Source of the DNA: DATEUP01 sp035283065
GTDB lineage: Archaea; Thermoplasmatota; DTKX01; DATEUP01
Reading direction: 5' to 3'
Assembly: GCA_035283065.1 (NCBI GenBank)
Contig: DATEUP010000134.1
Location: 1-16,978 of the forward strand
DNA: 16,978 nucleotides
The notes under the pieces: model-generated
The model's input: only the letters and a program-made list of their open reading frames with translations
Database searches by the model: none
Told to the model about the DNA's origin: nothing
Program-made: the position numbers and the translations under genes
Shown here: positions 6,612 to 15,416 of the stretch, piece after piece
How the letters are laid out: each line of letters opens with the position of its first letter
Numbering within the stretch: position 1 is the stretch's first letter

Positions 6612-7424
6612 ATGAGCACAGGCGCCGATGTCCGCATCTACGAACTCAAGAAGACGAACCTCAAGGGCGCCACCGTCATCGACGGCTTCCCGTCCATCGG
6701 GCTCGTGAGCTCGATCACGGCGAACTACCTCGTGAACGCGCTCCACCTCCAGCAGATCGGGACCATGGAGTCGGACCACTTCCCCGCGATCTCGCTCATC
6801 CGCAAGGGCGAGCCGCTCTCGACCGTGCGGATTTACGCGAGCGAGCGCGTCGTCGGAGTCGACGACGAGACGGACCAGATCGTCGTGTTCCTCTCGGAGT
6901 TCCAGCCGCCCCCCAACCTCATCCGCCCGATCTCCGCCACGCTCCTCGACTGGGTGGCCGAGCAGCGCTGCAAGGCGATGATCTCCCCCGAGGGGCTCGT
7001 GATCGAGCGCGAGGGCGAAGAGCCGAACCCGGAAGTTCCCGAGGGCGCGCGCGCCGACGAGAGCATCGATGTCTACGGCGTGGGCTCCACGCGCAAAGCG
7101 AACAAGTGGCTCGCGGAGCACAACATCAAGCTCTTCGAGGAGGGGGTCATCACCGGCGTGGCCGGCGTGCTCCTCAATGAAGGCGCCCGCCGCGACTTCG
7201 ACGTGATCACGATCCTCGCGGAGGCCCACAGCAACTACCCGGACGCGCGCGCTGCGGCCAAGGTCATCGAGATCATCGACAAGCTCGTGCTCAACATCGA
7301 CCTGTCGGCCGAGCCCCTCTACCGGGAGGCCGAGGAAATCGAGCGGCAGATCAAGTCGATCCACCGGCAGGCGCGCGGGGCCAAAGGCGGCAAGCGGGCC
7401 CCCGCTCCCCAGATGTTCGGGTAA
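6612..7424 (+). CDS. PAC2-family protein (proteasome assembly chaperone-like)
   Basis: This 270-residue protein has the PAC2 (proteasome assembly chaperone 2) fold signature: the N-terminal VIDGFPSIGLVSSITANYLV segment (about 22-41), a mid-domain strand QIVVFLSEFQPPPN, and a later GVITGVAGVLLNEGARRDFDVITILAEAH segment. The C-terminus is a basic helical tail rich in Arg, Lys and Gln. Family members in archaea include PbaA and PbaB, of which PbaB helps proteasome alpha and beta ring assembly, but many PAC2 proteins have no known partner. The last residues (QMFG) do not form an obvious HbYX proteasome-docking motif, so a proteasome role is not supported from sequence. The frame is open far upstream to 6198, but the TATA box at 6574-6581 and the N-terminal homology support ATG 6612. 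Confidence 0.9.
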   Translation: MSTGADVRIYELKKTNLKGATVIDGFPSIGLVSSITANYLVNALHLQQIGTMESDHFPAISLIRKGEPLSTVRIYASERVVGVDDETDQIVVFLSEFQPPPNLIRPISATLLDWVAEQRCKAMISPEGLVIEREGEEPNPEVPEGARADESIDVYGVGSTRKANKWLAEHNIKLFEEGVITGVAGVLLNEGARRDFDVITILAEAHSNYPDARAAAKVIEIIDKLVLNIDLSAEPLYREAEEIERQIKSIHRQARGAKGGKRAPAPQMFG

Positions 7425-7435
7425 GGCGGGCGCGA

Positions 7436-7444
7436 TTTCTATTT
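7436..7444 (+). terminator. Pyrimidine-rich tract after the PAC2 gene
   Basis: TTTCTATTT begins 12 bases after the PAC2 stop codon. T-rich stretches terminate archaeal transcription, so this is a first candidate stop signal before the stronger hairpin downstream. Confidence 0.3.
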
Positions 7445-7472
7445 CCCACTCTAGATGCAACTTGGAGGCGAC

Positions 7473-7490
7473 CCCAGCTTTGGGATTTTT
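7473..7490 (+). terminator. Small hairpin followed by T5, probable terminator
   Basis: CCCA (7473-7476) can pair with TGGG (7481-7484) around a four-base loop, followed by A and five T residues at 7486-7490. It lies in the gap between the PAC2 gene and the promoter of the giant gene, which fits transcription termination and insulation. Confidence 0.4.
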
Positions 7491-7534
7491 GCGCGAGCCA
7501 GCTAGTCAGAAATTGAGCGCCACTCGTTAGGTAT

Positions 7535-7570
7535 CCTTATAAAGGGCAAGCGGAATGCCGCGCAAGAGGT
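7535..7570 (+). promoter_or_regulatory. TATA box and Shine-Dalgarno for the giant surface-protein gene
   Basis: CCTTATAAAG lies at 7535-7544. A start about 25 bases downstream falls near 7564. AAGAGGT at 7564-7570 forms a ribosome binding site seven bases before the TTG at 7578, so the leader is predicted to be about 13 bases. Confidence 0.6.
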
Positions 7571-7577
7571 TTGAGCT

Positions 7578-10500
7578 TTGTCGCTCCCCCGACTGGCTTT
7601 AAGATTGACGTCGACCGCCGCCGCCTTCACGGTCCTGCTTGCCGGGGTCCTGGTGGCTTCCTCGCCCGCGAGCGCCGCGGCGACCTACACGTTCTACGCC
7701 TCGGGCTCCGCGGTGGGCACGACCGCCCCGGGGGTCGCCAAGGACTACACCCTCAACCTCACGAACCTCAACGCGTCCTCCTCGATCTCCTTCAACCTCG
7801 CTATCGCTGCAAGCCCGGTCGGGTGGACGGCCCAGCTCTCCCAGACGAGCCTCACCGTGGCCGCCTCGTCGACCCAGCAGGTCACGCTCACGGTGCGCCC
7901 GCCCTCGACGGCCCTTGCCGACTCCGTGGGCCAGTACGTGAATGTCACCGCGACCCCTGACGACAATACCACGGCCCAGACGGTGGCCACGACCACCCGC
8001 GTTACCGAGGTCTTCGGCGTGGCCGTGACTCTGATCCCGCAGGGCGGGACCTCCGGCGACCCCGGCCAGAACATCACGTGGCTGGGGTACATCCAGAACA
8101 CGGGCAACAGCCCGCAGACGTACACCGTGAACGTGAACAACACCTCGTTCACCTCGACGAACCTGACGACGAACCTCGTGACCGTGTCGCCGGGCGACAC
8201 GCGCGTCGTGCAGGTGACGGTCAACATCAGCGCGACGGCCCCCGTGGGGGTGCTCTACTCGCGGATCACCGCGACCTCGAACGCGAACTCGAGCGTGACG
8301 GACTCCGAGGAGTTTGCCGCCACCGTGAACGCGAAACGCGCGGTGGGGCTCTTCGGGCTCACGCCGGACGACCTCAGGGCCTCCACGGAGTCGGAATCGG
8401 CGGTCACGCTGCGCAACATCATCGTCGAGAACCGGGGCAACGTGGCCGACGCCTACACGCTCCTCGGGACGGCGAACGCGAGCCGCCACGGCGAATGGGT
8501 CTCGTTCCCCTCGAGCACCCTCGCCCTGCCGGCTTTCACCCAGAGGTACCTGAACGTGACGGTGACCGTGCCCGCCGCGGTCACGCAGACGGGCGACTAC
8601 ACCGTCGAGTTCCGGATCATCTCGGACAACTCGACGGCGGTCATCGCGTTCCTCAACCTGACGATCACGATTACGGCGAAGCACGACCTGTCGCTCGTGT
8701 ACGAGAGCCTCGTCGCCCGGCAGTCGGGGGAGCCCGGTACGGTGGTCGCCTTTCCCGTGAACGTCTCGAACCCCGGCGCCTTCGACGAGCGCGTGGACCT
8801 CAGCTACGTGGGAGCAAACAGCGGGTGGGTCGCGATCTCCGCGACACCCTTTACCCTCGCGCCGGGCGCCTACAGGATCGTCTACTACAACTTCACGATC
8901 CCCGGCACGCAGGTGCCGACGAGCTTCGCCTTCCAGGCGGCGGGCACGATCAACTGGTCGGCGCCCTACCGCAACCGCACGGTCGACCTCACGCTCGAGG
9001 TGAGCCAGGTCTTCGACGTGATCGCGACCTCGTCGGTGGGCGCGCTTGCCGGAAACCCCGGCTCGTCCGTGACCTTCACGGTCACCGTGCGCAACAATGG
9101 GACCGGCCTTGACAATTTCACGGTCGCCGCGACAAACACGACTCAGGCGGGGCTCGTCACGCTCTCCTCGTCGACGCTCTCGCTTGCAACGGGCGGGACG
9201 GGGAACGTGACCGTGACGGTCGCGGTCACCTCGCTTCCGGCGCCCGCGGCGGGCGTCTACTACTACGGGGTAACGGTGAGGTCGTCAGGGAACGCCTCGC
9301 GCCTGTCGACCGTAACCCTCGCGCTCACGGTCAACCAGACCTTCGCGCTCCAGGCCACCGTAACGCCCTCCTACCAGGCGGCGGACCCGGGCGCCACGGC
9401 CTCGTACACGGTCTCGGTCACGAACAACGGGAACGGGCCCGACGGCGTGACCCTGCAAAAAGCCGGCCTCAACCAGTCTTGGGTGACCTTCCCGACCGGC
9501 AACGGCACGGTCGCGGCCGGCGCGCGTCGCAATTTCACCGTCCAGGTCACGACGCCCTCCTGGGCTCCGGAAGGCGCGACCCTCCTCCAAGTAACCGCGG
9601 TCTCCGACGGCGACGGCAACGCCACGGCTCTCTCCTCTTTCACGCTCTTCCTGAACCCCCGCCGGTCGCTTGCCCTCGAGCTTAGCGCCACGGACCTGCC
9701 GAACTCCCACCGGAACGGCGCGTACTCGATCGCGGTCACCGTGCGGAACAGCGGGAACCTGGCCGACACCTACGCGCTTTCGATCTCGGGGGCCGACGCG
9801 AACTGGGCCACCCTGCCCTTCGCGAACGTGACGCTCGCGCCCAACGAGAACCTGACGTTCACGCTGCCCATTGCGCTGCCCGCGGACCCGTCGAACGGGG
9901 CCCACGCGTTCACCGTGCGGGCGACCTCGCTTGCAAACACGAGCCTCGAGGCCGCCGCGACCTTCACGGTCACGGTAAACGACATCCTGCGGCCGGAGGT
10001 CCGCCTCACGACGACGTCGTACTTCGCCCAGCCCTCGGCCAACGTGAACATCGCCTTCATCGTCCGCAACAACGGCACGATCCCCGACACGATCACGCTC
10101 ACGGCCACGGCGCACTTCCCGGTGCTCCAAGGTTTCTCACAGAATTACACGCTCAACGCGCTCGCCTCGGCTTCGGGCACGTTCGTCGTTCAGGCAAGCT
10201 ACCCCTACTCGGGCGTCTACCTCGTCGACTTCCGCGCGGTGTCCCTCACGAACTCCTCCTTCGAGGGCTGGGCGTTTGCCAACATCACCCTGGAAGTCAC
10301 GCGCGCGGTCGACCTTTCGGCCGTCGGGCAGCAGGACACGACCTCGGGCGGCCCCGGCGACACGCGCAGCTTCACGCTCACGGTCCAGAACCGCGGGAAC
10401 ATCACGGACACCTATGCGATGGTCGACCAGACGCACCCCTCCGGCTGGACGGTCACCTTTTCGCAGGACAACTTCACCTTGACCCCGGGCGCTTCAACAA

Positions 10501-12683
10501 ACGTCTCCGTCTCGCTCCAAGCGCCGCCCACGCTCCTCGAGTCGCTCACGGGCTACGCGTTCGGCATTGAGGTGCGGTCGCAGACCGTGCCGGCAATCGG
10601 CGCGGCGCTCACGCTGCGTTTCCAGGTGTCCTTCGACCAGTCCCTCACGCCGACGCTCCAGGACAAGGCGCTCCTGCCGGGCTCGATGGAGACCTTCACG
10701 GTCGTCGTGAAGAACGAGGGCACGGCCGCCGACCAGTTCCTGCTCTCGCCGACGGGCCAGGTCGCTTCGTGGGTGTCTGTCGACCAGCCGGTCCTTGACC
10801 TTGCGGCCAACGCGTCGGCGACCGTCACGCTGACGGTCTTTGTGCCCATCGGCACCCATGACGGCGTGAAGGGCTTCTCGCTCCAGTCGGACAGCGGTGC
10901 CACCGCGGAGTTCAAGGCTGTGGCCTTCACCGTCACCGTGCTGAAGGTCTACGCCTTCGCGGTCTCGGCCCCCACGACGCCCGTCCTCGTGTCCCCCGGC
11001 CAGACCGCCTCGTTCCTCTTCAGCGTGATCAACACGGGCAACACGAACGACAGCTACAGCTTCGTGGCTACGCCCCAGCAGTTCGTCTCGTTCCAACCTG
11101 CGGGCGGCACGATCGACGCGCTCCAAGTGCTCAATGTCACGGTCCTCATCACGCCATCGGCAAACGCCTCGGCCGGGCCGATGCCCGTGTCGATCACGGT
11201 GTACGGCAGCGCCGGCAACACGCAGGTCGTCACGGTGAGCACGACCGTGCGCCAGGTCTACAACGTGACGGCCGCGGGCTTGCCCGGCGGGACCTTCACG
11301 GGGGCAGGCGCGCCGGGCGGCGAGGTCCAGTTCTCGTTCAACATCACGAACCGCGGCAACGGCGATGACGTCTTGAACTGGACGCTCTCGGGTGAGGCTG
11401 CGCCCTGGGCGCTGCAGGGCGCGGGCAGCCTGAGCCTTGCCTCGGGCCGCGTTGCGATTGTGAACGTCATCCTGCGGATCCCCACCGACCCGCTCCTTGC
11501 GCTCGCAGGCCCGCGCACGCTCAATGTGACAGTAGTCTCCCAGGGCGGCGGCGCGGCCGTGAGGGCGGCCATCGCCGGGTCCCTCGAAGTGAGCCAGGCG
11601 GCGGGCTTCACGTTCTCCCTCGACCCTGAAACCCTCGTGACTTCGAACGTGACCTCGCACGACCTTGCCGACCAGAGGCCCGTTGAGCTCACGGTGTTCG
11701 TGCGCAACACGGGGAACCGGGCGGAGACCGTCACGATCTCCCGGACGCCGATCGCAGGTTGGACGGTCGCGATCCTCATCGGCGGATCGCCGGGGTCGCA
11801 GCTCACGCTTGCGCCCGGGGAGCAGAAGAGCGCGGTCGTGCGAATCGCGACCTTCCCCGCGGGTGCGCAGGACGACACGCTGCGGGTCTCGGCCCGCTCG
11901 GTGGACGGTGCGGCGCCCACGGCGGACCTGTCGGTCCGCGTCGAGTTCCTCCAAGCGGACGTCCGGGTCGACCCCCCGCAGCTTGCGATCACCGCGACGT
12001 CCGTGGCGATCGGCGGGAGCGTGTCCGTGACCTTCACGGTGAAGAACTTCGGGACGGGCACGGCCACGGGCGTGCAGGTCGAACTCGTCATCGACGGCCA
12101 GCAGCACGTCGACCAAAAGACACTCTCGCCCATCGCGCCGGGCGGCTCCACGGAGGTTTCCCTCACCTGGTCTGTCGACTCGTCCTATGCGGGCAGGACC
12201 CACACGATCGGGGTCGAAATCGTCGGCGGCAATGCCTACCAAGCGACAGAGGGCGTAACCGTGGGCGCCAAGGCGCAGGAAGGGCTCCTTGCAAAGATCA
12301 CGGGAGACCAGACGACCCAACTCGTGCTCATCCTCGGGCTCGTCGTCGGCCTCGTGATCGGCCTGGCCGCGCGGGGCGCAGGCCGGAGGAAGCCCGCGCC
12401 CGCGTTCCCGATGCCGCAGGGGCCCCGGGCGCCCCCGCCGGGCTCCCCGGAGTCGGCGCTTGCCGGGCTCGAGGCCCTTGAGGCCGAGGGCACGGGGGGC
12501 GCGCCCCCGGCGCCTCCGGGCGCCGAGGGGCCTGGGGTCGAGCACAAGATCGTCTGCCCGAACTGCGGCACCGAGCAGTGGATCCGCGGCGCGGAAGGCG
12601 AGTGCACGTCGTGCGGCGTCGTGATCGAAGTGAGCGAAGAAGAGGAGTCCCCGCCTGCGCCTGAGGGCGGCCAAGGCGTCTGA
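7578..12683 (+). CDS. Giant secreted/membrane-anchored Ig-like repeat surface protein with cytosolic zinc ribbon
   Basis: This 1701-residue protein begins with a signal peptide (basic residues 5-9, hydrophobic core about 13-28, ASA cleavage-type site near 31-33). About 14 Ig-like modules of roughly 100-115 residues follow, each with the pattern PG..v.f.v.v.N.Gn..D.y, a W-V/T strand, l.L.pG....v.V.v..P, and a closing strand of alternating Val/Thr. They resemble NEW3/CARDB-type adhesion modules. Dozens of Asn-x-Ser/Thr sequons imply heavy N-glycosylation. A single transmembrane helix spans about 1581-1601, followed by RRK, then a Pro/Gly/Ala/Glu-rich tail and a zinc ribbon C1660-x2-C1663-x12-C1676-x2-C1679. 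With the signal peptide, this places the repeats outside and the ribbon inside the cell. An S-layer-associated or adhesion/receptor role is inferred. The frame opens only at 7575, so TTG 7578 with its ribosome binding site is the best start. Confidence 0.88.
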   Translation: MSLPRLALRLTSTAAAFTVLLAGVLVASSPASAAATYTFYASGSAVGTTAPGVAKDYTLNLTNLNASSSISFNLAIAASPVGWTAQLSQTSLTVAASSTQQVTLTVRPPSTALADSVGQYVNVTATPDDNTTAQTVATTTRVTEVFGVAVTLIPQGGTSGDPGQNITWLGYIQNTGNSPQTYTVNVNNTSFTSTNLTTNLVTVSPGDTRVVQVTVNISATAPVGVLYSRITATSNANSSVTDSEEFAATVNAKRAVGLFGLTPDDLRASTESESAVTLRNIIVENRGNVADAYTLLGTANASRHGEWVSFPSSTLALPAFTQRYLNVTVTVPAAVTQTGDYTVEFRIISDNSTAVIAFLNLTITITAKHDLSLVYESLVARQSGEPGTVVAFPVNVSNPGAFDERVDLSYVGANSGWVAISATPFTLAPGAYRIVYYNFTIPGTQVPTSFAFQAAGTINWSAPYRNRTVDLTLEVSQVFDVIATSSVGALAGNPGSSVTFTVTVRNNGTGLDNFTVAATNTTQAGLVTLSSSTLSLATGGTGNVTVTVAVTSLPAPAAGVYYYGVTVRSSGNASRLSTVTLALTVNQTFALQATVTPSYQAADPGATASYTVSVTNNGNGPDGVTLQKAGLNQSWVTFPTGNGTVAAGARRNFTVQVTTPSWAPEGATLLQVTAVSDGDGNATALSSFTLFLNPRRSLALELSATDLPNSHRNGAYSIAVTVRNSGNLADTYALSISGADANWATLPFANVTLAPNENLTFTLPIALPADPSNGAHAFTVRATSLANTSLEAAATFTVTVNDILRPEVRLTTTSYFAQPSANVNIAFIVRNNGTIPDTITLTATAHFPVLQGFSQNYTLNALASASGTFVVQASYPYSGVYLVDFRAVSLTNSSFEGWAFANITLEVTRAVDLSAVGQQDTTSGGPGDTRSFTLTVQNRGNITDTYAMVDQTHPSGWTVTFSQDNFTLTPGASTNVSVSLQAPPTLLESLTGYAFGIEVRSQTVPAIGAALTLRFQVSFDQSLTPTLQDKALLPGSMETFTVVVKNEGTAADQFLLSPTGQVASWVSVDQPVLDLAANASATVTLTVFVPIGTHDGVKGFSLQSDSGATAEFKAVAFTVTVLKVYAFAVSAPTTPVLVSPGQTASFLFSVINTGNTNDSYSFVATPQQFVSFQPAGGTIDALQVLNVTVLITPSANASAGPMPVSITVYGSAGNTQVVTVSTTVRQVYNVTAAGLPGGTFTGAGAPGGEVQFSFNITNRGNGDDVLNWTLSGEAAPWALQGAGSLSLASGRVAIVNVILRIPTDPLLALAGPRTLNVTVVSQGGGAAVRAAIAGSLEVSQAAGFTFSLDPETLVTSNVTSHDLADQRPVELTVFVRNTGNRAETVTISRTPIAGWTVAILIGGSPGSQLTLAPGEQKSAVVRIATFPAGAQDDTLRVSARSVDGAAPTADLSVRVEFLQADVRVDPPQLAITATSVAIGGSVSVTFTVKNFGTGTATGVQVELVIDGQQHVDQKTLSPIAPGGSTEVSLTWSVDSSYAGRTHTIGVEIVGGNAYQATEGVTVGAKAQEGLLAKITGDQTTQLVLILGLVVGLVIGLAARGAGRRKPAPAFPMPQGPRAPPPGSPESALAGLEALEAEGTGGAPPAPPGAEGPGVEHKIVCPNCGTEQWIRGAEGECTSCGVVIEVSEEEESPPAPEGGQGV

Positions 12684-12741
12684 CGCCCGGCGAGGGGCCT
12701 TCGTTTGAGGGCGTCGGCCAGGGTGCGCGGGAGAGGGTCTC

Positions 12742-14505
12742 GTGCGGTTCGCGGCCTTTGCCGAGGCGCTTGACAGGGCCGACGCCACGGCCTCGAGGGT
12801 CGAGACCGCGCAGATCCTCGGCGACTTGCTGAAGGTACTCGAGGGCGACGACCTCGCCTTCGCCGTGAACTTCCTGCTTGGCCAGCTGGGGCCCGCCTAC
12901 GAGTCCAACCCCGTCGGCATTGGCGACAAGAACGTCGTGAAGGCCCTTGCGGCGCTCACGCAGTCGAGCGAAAAGGACGTGGGTGCGCAGATGCGCGCCG
13001 TCGGCGACCTCGGCGAGCTCGCGGCGAAGGCCGTGGAGGGCGGGCGCCAGAAGACGCTTTTTGCCGAGCCGCTCGACCTTGCTCGCGTGCGCGAACAGCT
13101 CACCCTGATCTCCGCGTCAGGCGGCAAGGGGTCGGCCGACCGGAAGCTCAAGGTCCTTCAGGAGCTCCTGGCCTCGGCCTCGCCGCCGGAGGCGAAGTAC
13201 CTCGTCCGGTTCCTCATCGGGCGGATGCGTGTGGGCATCGGCGAGGGGACGATCATCGAGGCGCTTGCACACGCGCACGGGGACCGGAAGCGCAAGGCCG
13301 AGGTCGAGTCCGCGTTCAACCGCCACCCCGACCTTGCGCTCGTGGCGCAGAAAATGGCGGGCGGGGGGTTTCCCGCGCTTGCAGACGTGCGCGTCCAGCC
13401 GCTCATCCCGCTGCGGCCCATGCTCGCCGAGCGCCTCAAGTCCGTCGAGGAGGTACTCGTAAAGCTCGGCGGGCGCGCGGCCTTCGACTACAAGTACGAC
13501 GGCCTCCGGATGCAAGTGCACGTCCAAGGGGCCGACGTCAAGATCTTCAGCCGCAACCTCGAGCCGTACACGGACCAATTCCCCGATGTCGTGGCGCTTG
13601 TGAAGGCCAGTTCGCGGGCCCACGCGTTCATCGTCGAGGGCGAGGGGGTGACCGTCGACCCCGAGACGGGGGAGATCCGGCCCTTCCAAGAGGCCTCGCG
13701 CCGGAGGGGGCGCAAGTACGACCTCACGGCGAAGGCCGAGGAGCTCCCTTTCGCGCTCTTCCTCTTCGACTGCATGTTTGTCGACGGCGCCGACCTCACG
13801 GGGCGCCCCTACGCCGAGCGCCGCGAGGCAATCCGCCGGGCCGTGCGCGAGGGCGAGCAACTGCGCCTTTCGACGATGCGGGTGGTCGAGAGCCCCGCGC
13901 AGGGCGAGGCCTTCTTCCTCGAGGCGCTCGCGGACGGCTGCGAGGGGATCATCGCGAAGTCGCTTTCCGACGACAGCGCCTACCGCGCGGGCGCGCGCGG
14001 CTGGGCGTGGATCAAGTTCAAGCGCGACTACTCGGCCGTGCTTGGCGACACCGTGGACCTGGTGGTCGTTGGGGCCTTTGCCGGGAAGGGCCGGCGGGCC
14101 GGCCACTATGGCTCCCTCCTGATGGCCGCAAGGGACGGGGAGACCGGGGGGCTCGTTTCACTTTGCAAGCTCGCCTCCGGGTTCGACGACGCCCAGCTTG
14201 CGGAATTCGACGCGCGCCTCATGCCCTCGGCGCGCACGGAGAAGCCGCAGGGCGTGGAATCGGGGCTCGTCCCGGACGTGTGGCTGGAACCCAAGGTCGT
14301 GATGGAGGTGCGCGGCGCCGAGCTCACCCTCTCGCCGGTCCACCGGGCCGCGTGGGGGCAGGTCAAGCCCGGCGCGGGGCTCGCGATGCGTTTCCCGCGC
14401 TTCGAGAGGTACCGGGACGACAAGGCGCCGGGGGACGCAACGACTGTCGAGGAGCTCCTCGAGATGTACAAGATGCAGTACGGGCAGGCGAAACGCGAGG
14501 CCTAA
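12742..14505 (+). CDS. lig: ATP-dependent DNA ligase
   Basis: This 587-residue enzyme seals DNA nicks during replication and repair, and matches the usual archaeal ligase length. The N-terminal DNA-binding domain covers about residues 1-215 (FLLGQLGPAYE, RFLIGRMRVGIGEG). Nucleotidyltransferase motifs follow: the adenylated Lys251 in KYDGLR (251-256), motif III around VEGEG (298-302), IIIa in LFLFDCMF, motif IV in CEGIIAK (400-406), and motif V in WIKFKRDY (423-430). The C-terminal OB-fold ends at about residue 587. No key residue is missing. The start is GTG 12742 with a purine-rich GAGAGG at 12731-12736. No TATA box is evident in the 58-base gap after the giant gene, so it may be read through from that promoter; the two genes have no obvious functional tie. 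Confidence 0.97.
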   Translation: MRFAAFAEALDRADATASRVETAQILGDLLKVLEGDDLAFAVNFLLGQLGPAYESNPVGIGDKNVVKALAALTQSSEKDVGAQMRAVGDLGELAAKAVEGGRQKTLFAEPLDLARVREQLTLISASGGKGSADRKLKVLQELLASASPPEAKYLVRFLIGRMRVGIGEGTIIEALAHAHGDRKRKAEVESAFNRHPDLALVAQKMAGGGFPALADVRVQPLIPLRPMLAERLKSVEEVLVKLGGRAAFDYKYDGLRMQVHVQGADVKIFSRNLEPYTDQFPDVVALVKASSRAHAFIVEGEGVTVDPETGEIRPFQEASRRRGRKYDLTAKAEELPFALFLFDCMFVDGADLTGRPYAERREAIRRAVREGEQLRLSTMRVVESPAQGEAFFLEALADGCEGIIAKSLSDDSAYRAGARGWAWIKFKRDYSAVLGDTVDLVVVGAFAGKGRRAGHYGSLLMAARDGETGGLVSLCKLASGFDDAQLAEFDARLMPSARTEKPQGVESGLVPDVWLEPKVVMEVRGAELTLSPVHRAAWGQVKPGAGLAMRFPRFERYRDDKAPGDATTVEELLEMYKMQYGQAKREA

Positions 14506-14529
14506 TCACGCGCGCCGGGCGCCTGCCGG

Positions 14530-15372
14530 CTACTCCGCGAGATCCACGGCCGCACCGCGCTCGGGCAAGGCCGTGCCCGCGGATGGGACCGCCAAGACTT
14601 TGTCGCCAAGGGAAACGCGCATCCCGTCTTTGGCCGCGACCGTGCGGACGCCGGACTGCGCCTCGATCCACAGGGCCTCCTCGTCGGGCCCGGCGCGGAC
14701 CATCTTGAGCCCCAGGTGGTTGAGCAGCGCGACCTCGGGCCGCAGCGCCTTGAGGAGCGCGACGATGTCTTCGGAGCACAGGTGCCAGTCGATGCGCGAC
14801 TTGCGCGGCCGGGTCGCCGGCAGGACGAGGACGCGCGAGCCGCGGTGGGCGCGGATGACCTCGTCCTCGAGTGACGTGTCGGCAAGGTAGCCGATGACGC
14901 CCTCCGCCGTGGTGAAGCGGAACCCCACGGTCGTGGAGTCCGAGTGGCGGGAGGGTGTGGCGCGCACGGTGAGGGCCCCGACTTTGAAGTTGTCGCCGGG
15001 GGCGACCGCGAAGAACTCCTCGGGGCGCTCCTTGTGGTAGCGCGAGAAGACCGCGTCGTGGGTGTCGCTGCCCTCGATCACGCTCTTCGAGCCGACGACC
15101 GTGCCGCGCTTCACGGTCCCTCCCTTCGTCATCGCCTCGACGGCGACTTCGGCTTCCGCGTAGTGGTCGGGGTGCGCGTGCGTGACGAGCACCGCCCGCG
15201 TGAGCGTGGGGTCCTCGCCCTCCTGGCGGCAGCGCAGGAGGGCGCCGGGGCCCGGGTCGATGTGGACCCTCACGTCGGCCTCCAGGATGCAGCCGCCGGT
15301 CGAGCGCGCCTGGTAGATCGTGGTGAAACGGCCGCCGCCGGTGCCGAGGAATTTGAGGGAAACTGCGCCCAA
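14530..15372 (-). CDS. Metallo-beta-lactamase-fold hydrolase
   Basis: This 280-residue protein belongs to the MBL superfamily of zinc-dependent hydrolases. It has an N-terminal FLGTGGGRF (8-16), the metal motif HAHPDH (65-70), H143 in SRHSDST, D165 in LADTS, and further histidines H197 and H219 that could complete the site. The substrate is unknown; the FLGTGGGRF opening is a common archaeal MBL variant, and a phosphodiesterase or nuclease role is possible but not shown. The frame is open much further upstream into the neighbouring gene, giving a basic, non-homologous extension. A TATA-like TTTATC at 15402-15397 lies 26 bases before a TTG at 15372, which also begins right at the family N-terminus, so a leaderless TTG start is preferred. 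It converges with the ligase gene across 24 bases. Confidence 0.85.
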   Translation of the reverse strand: MGAVSLKFLGTGGGRFTTIYQARSTGGCILEADVRVHIDPGPGALLRCRQEGEDPTLTRAVLVTHAHPDHYAEAEVAVEAMTKGGTVKRGTVVGSKSVIEGSDTHDAVFSRYHKERPEEFFAVAPGDNFKVGALTVRATPSRHSDSTTVGFRFTTAEGVIGYLADTSLEDEVIRAHRGSRVLVLPATRPRKSRIDWHLCSEDIVALLKALRPEVALLNHLGLKMVRAGPDEEALWIEAQSGVRTVAAKDGMRVSLGDKVLAVPSAGTALPERGAAVDLAE

Positions 15373-15396
15373 GGGCGCGCGGATGGCCTTGGTGGG

Positions 15397-15402
15397 GATA
15401 AA
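15397..15402 (-). promoter_or_regulatory. TATA box for leaderless MBL-hydrolase transcript
   Basis: TTTATC on the minus strand, in the 44-base gap after the tRNA thiolase stop, is centred 26 bases before the TTG at 15372. This matches the arrangement of the reductase promoter at 6513-6520 and argues the MBL gene has its own promoter. Confidence 0.5.
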
Positions 15403-15416
15403 CGGTTGCGGGCCCG

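Noticed and set aside
6162..7460. 432-codon minus-strand open frame running from the PAC2 gene into the reductase region
   Set aside because: It overlaps two well-supported genes and both promoters in another frame and has no motifs.
7455..7505. ATG-initiated 16-codon open frame in the gap before the giant gene
   Set aside because: Too short, no promoter, and it covers the terminator-like hairpin.
10494..12788. 764-codon open frame on the minus strand, antisense to the giant surface protein
   Set aside because: Arg-rich low-complexity translation typical of antisense frames in GC-rich DNA; the plus-strand repeats, signal peptide and anchor are far more convincing.
14514..14530. Five-base GCCGG/CCGGC inverted repeat between the ligase and MBL stops
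   Set aside because: Short stem without a T-run, expected by chance in such GC-rich sequence.
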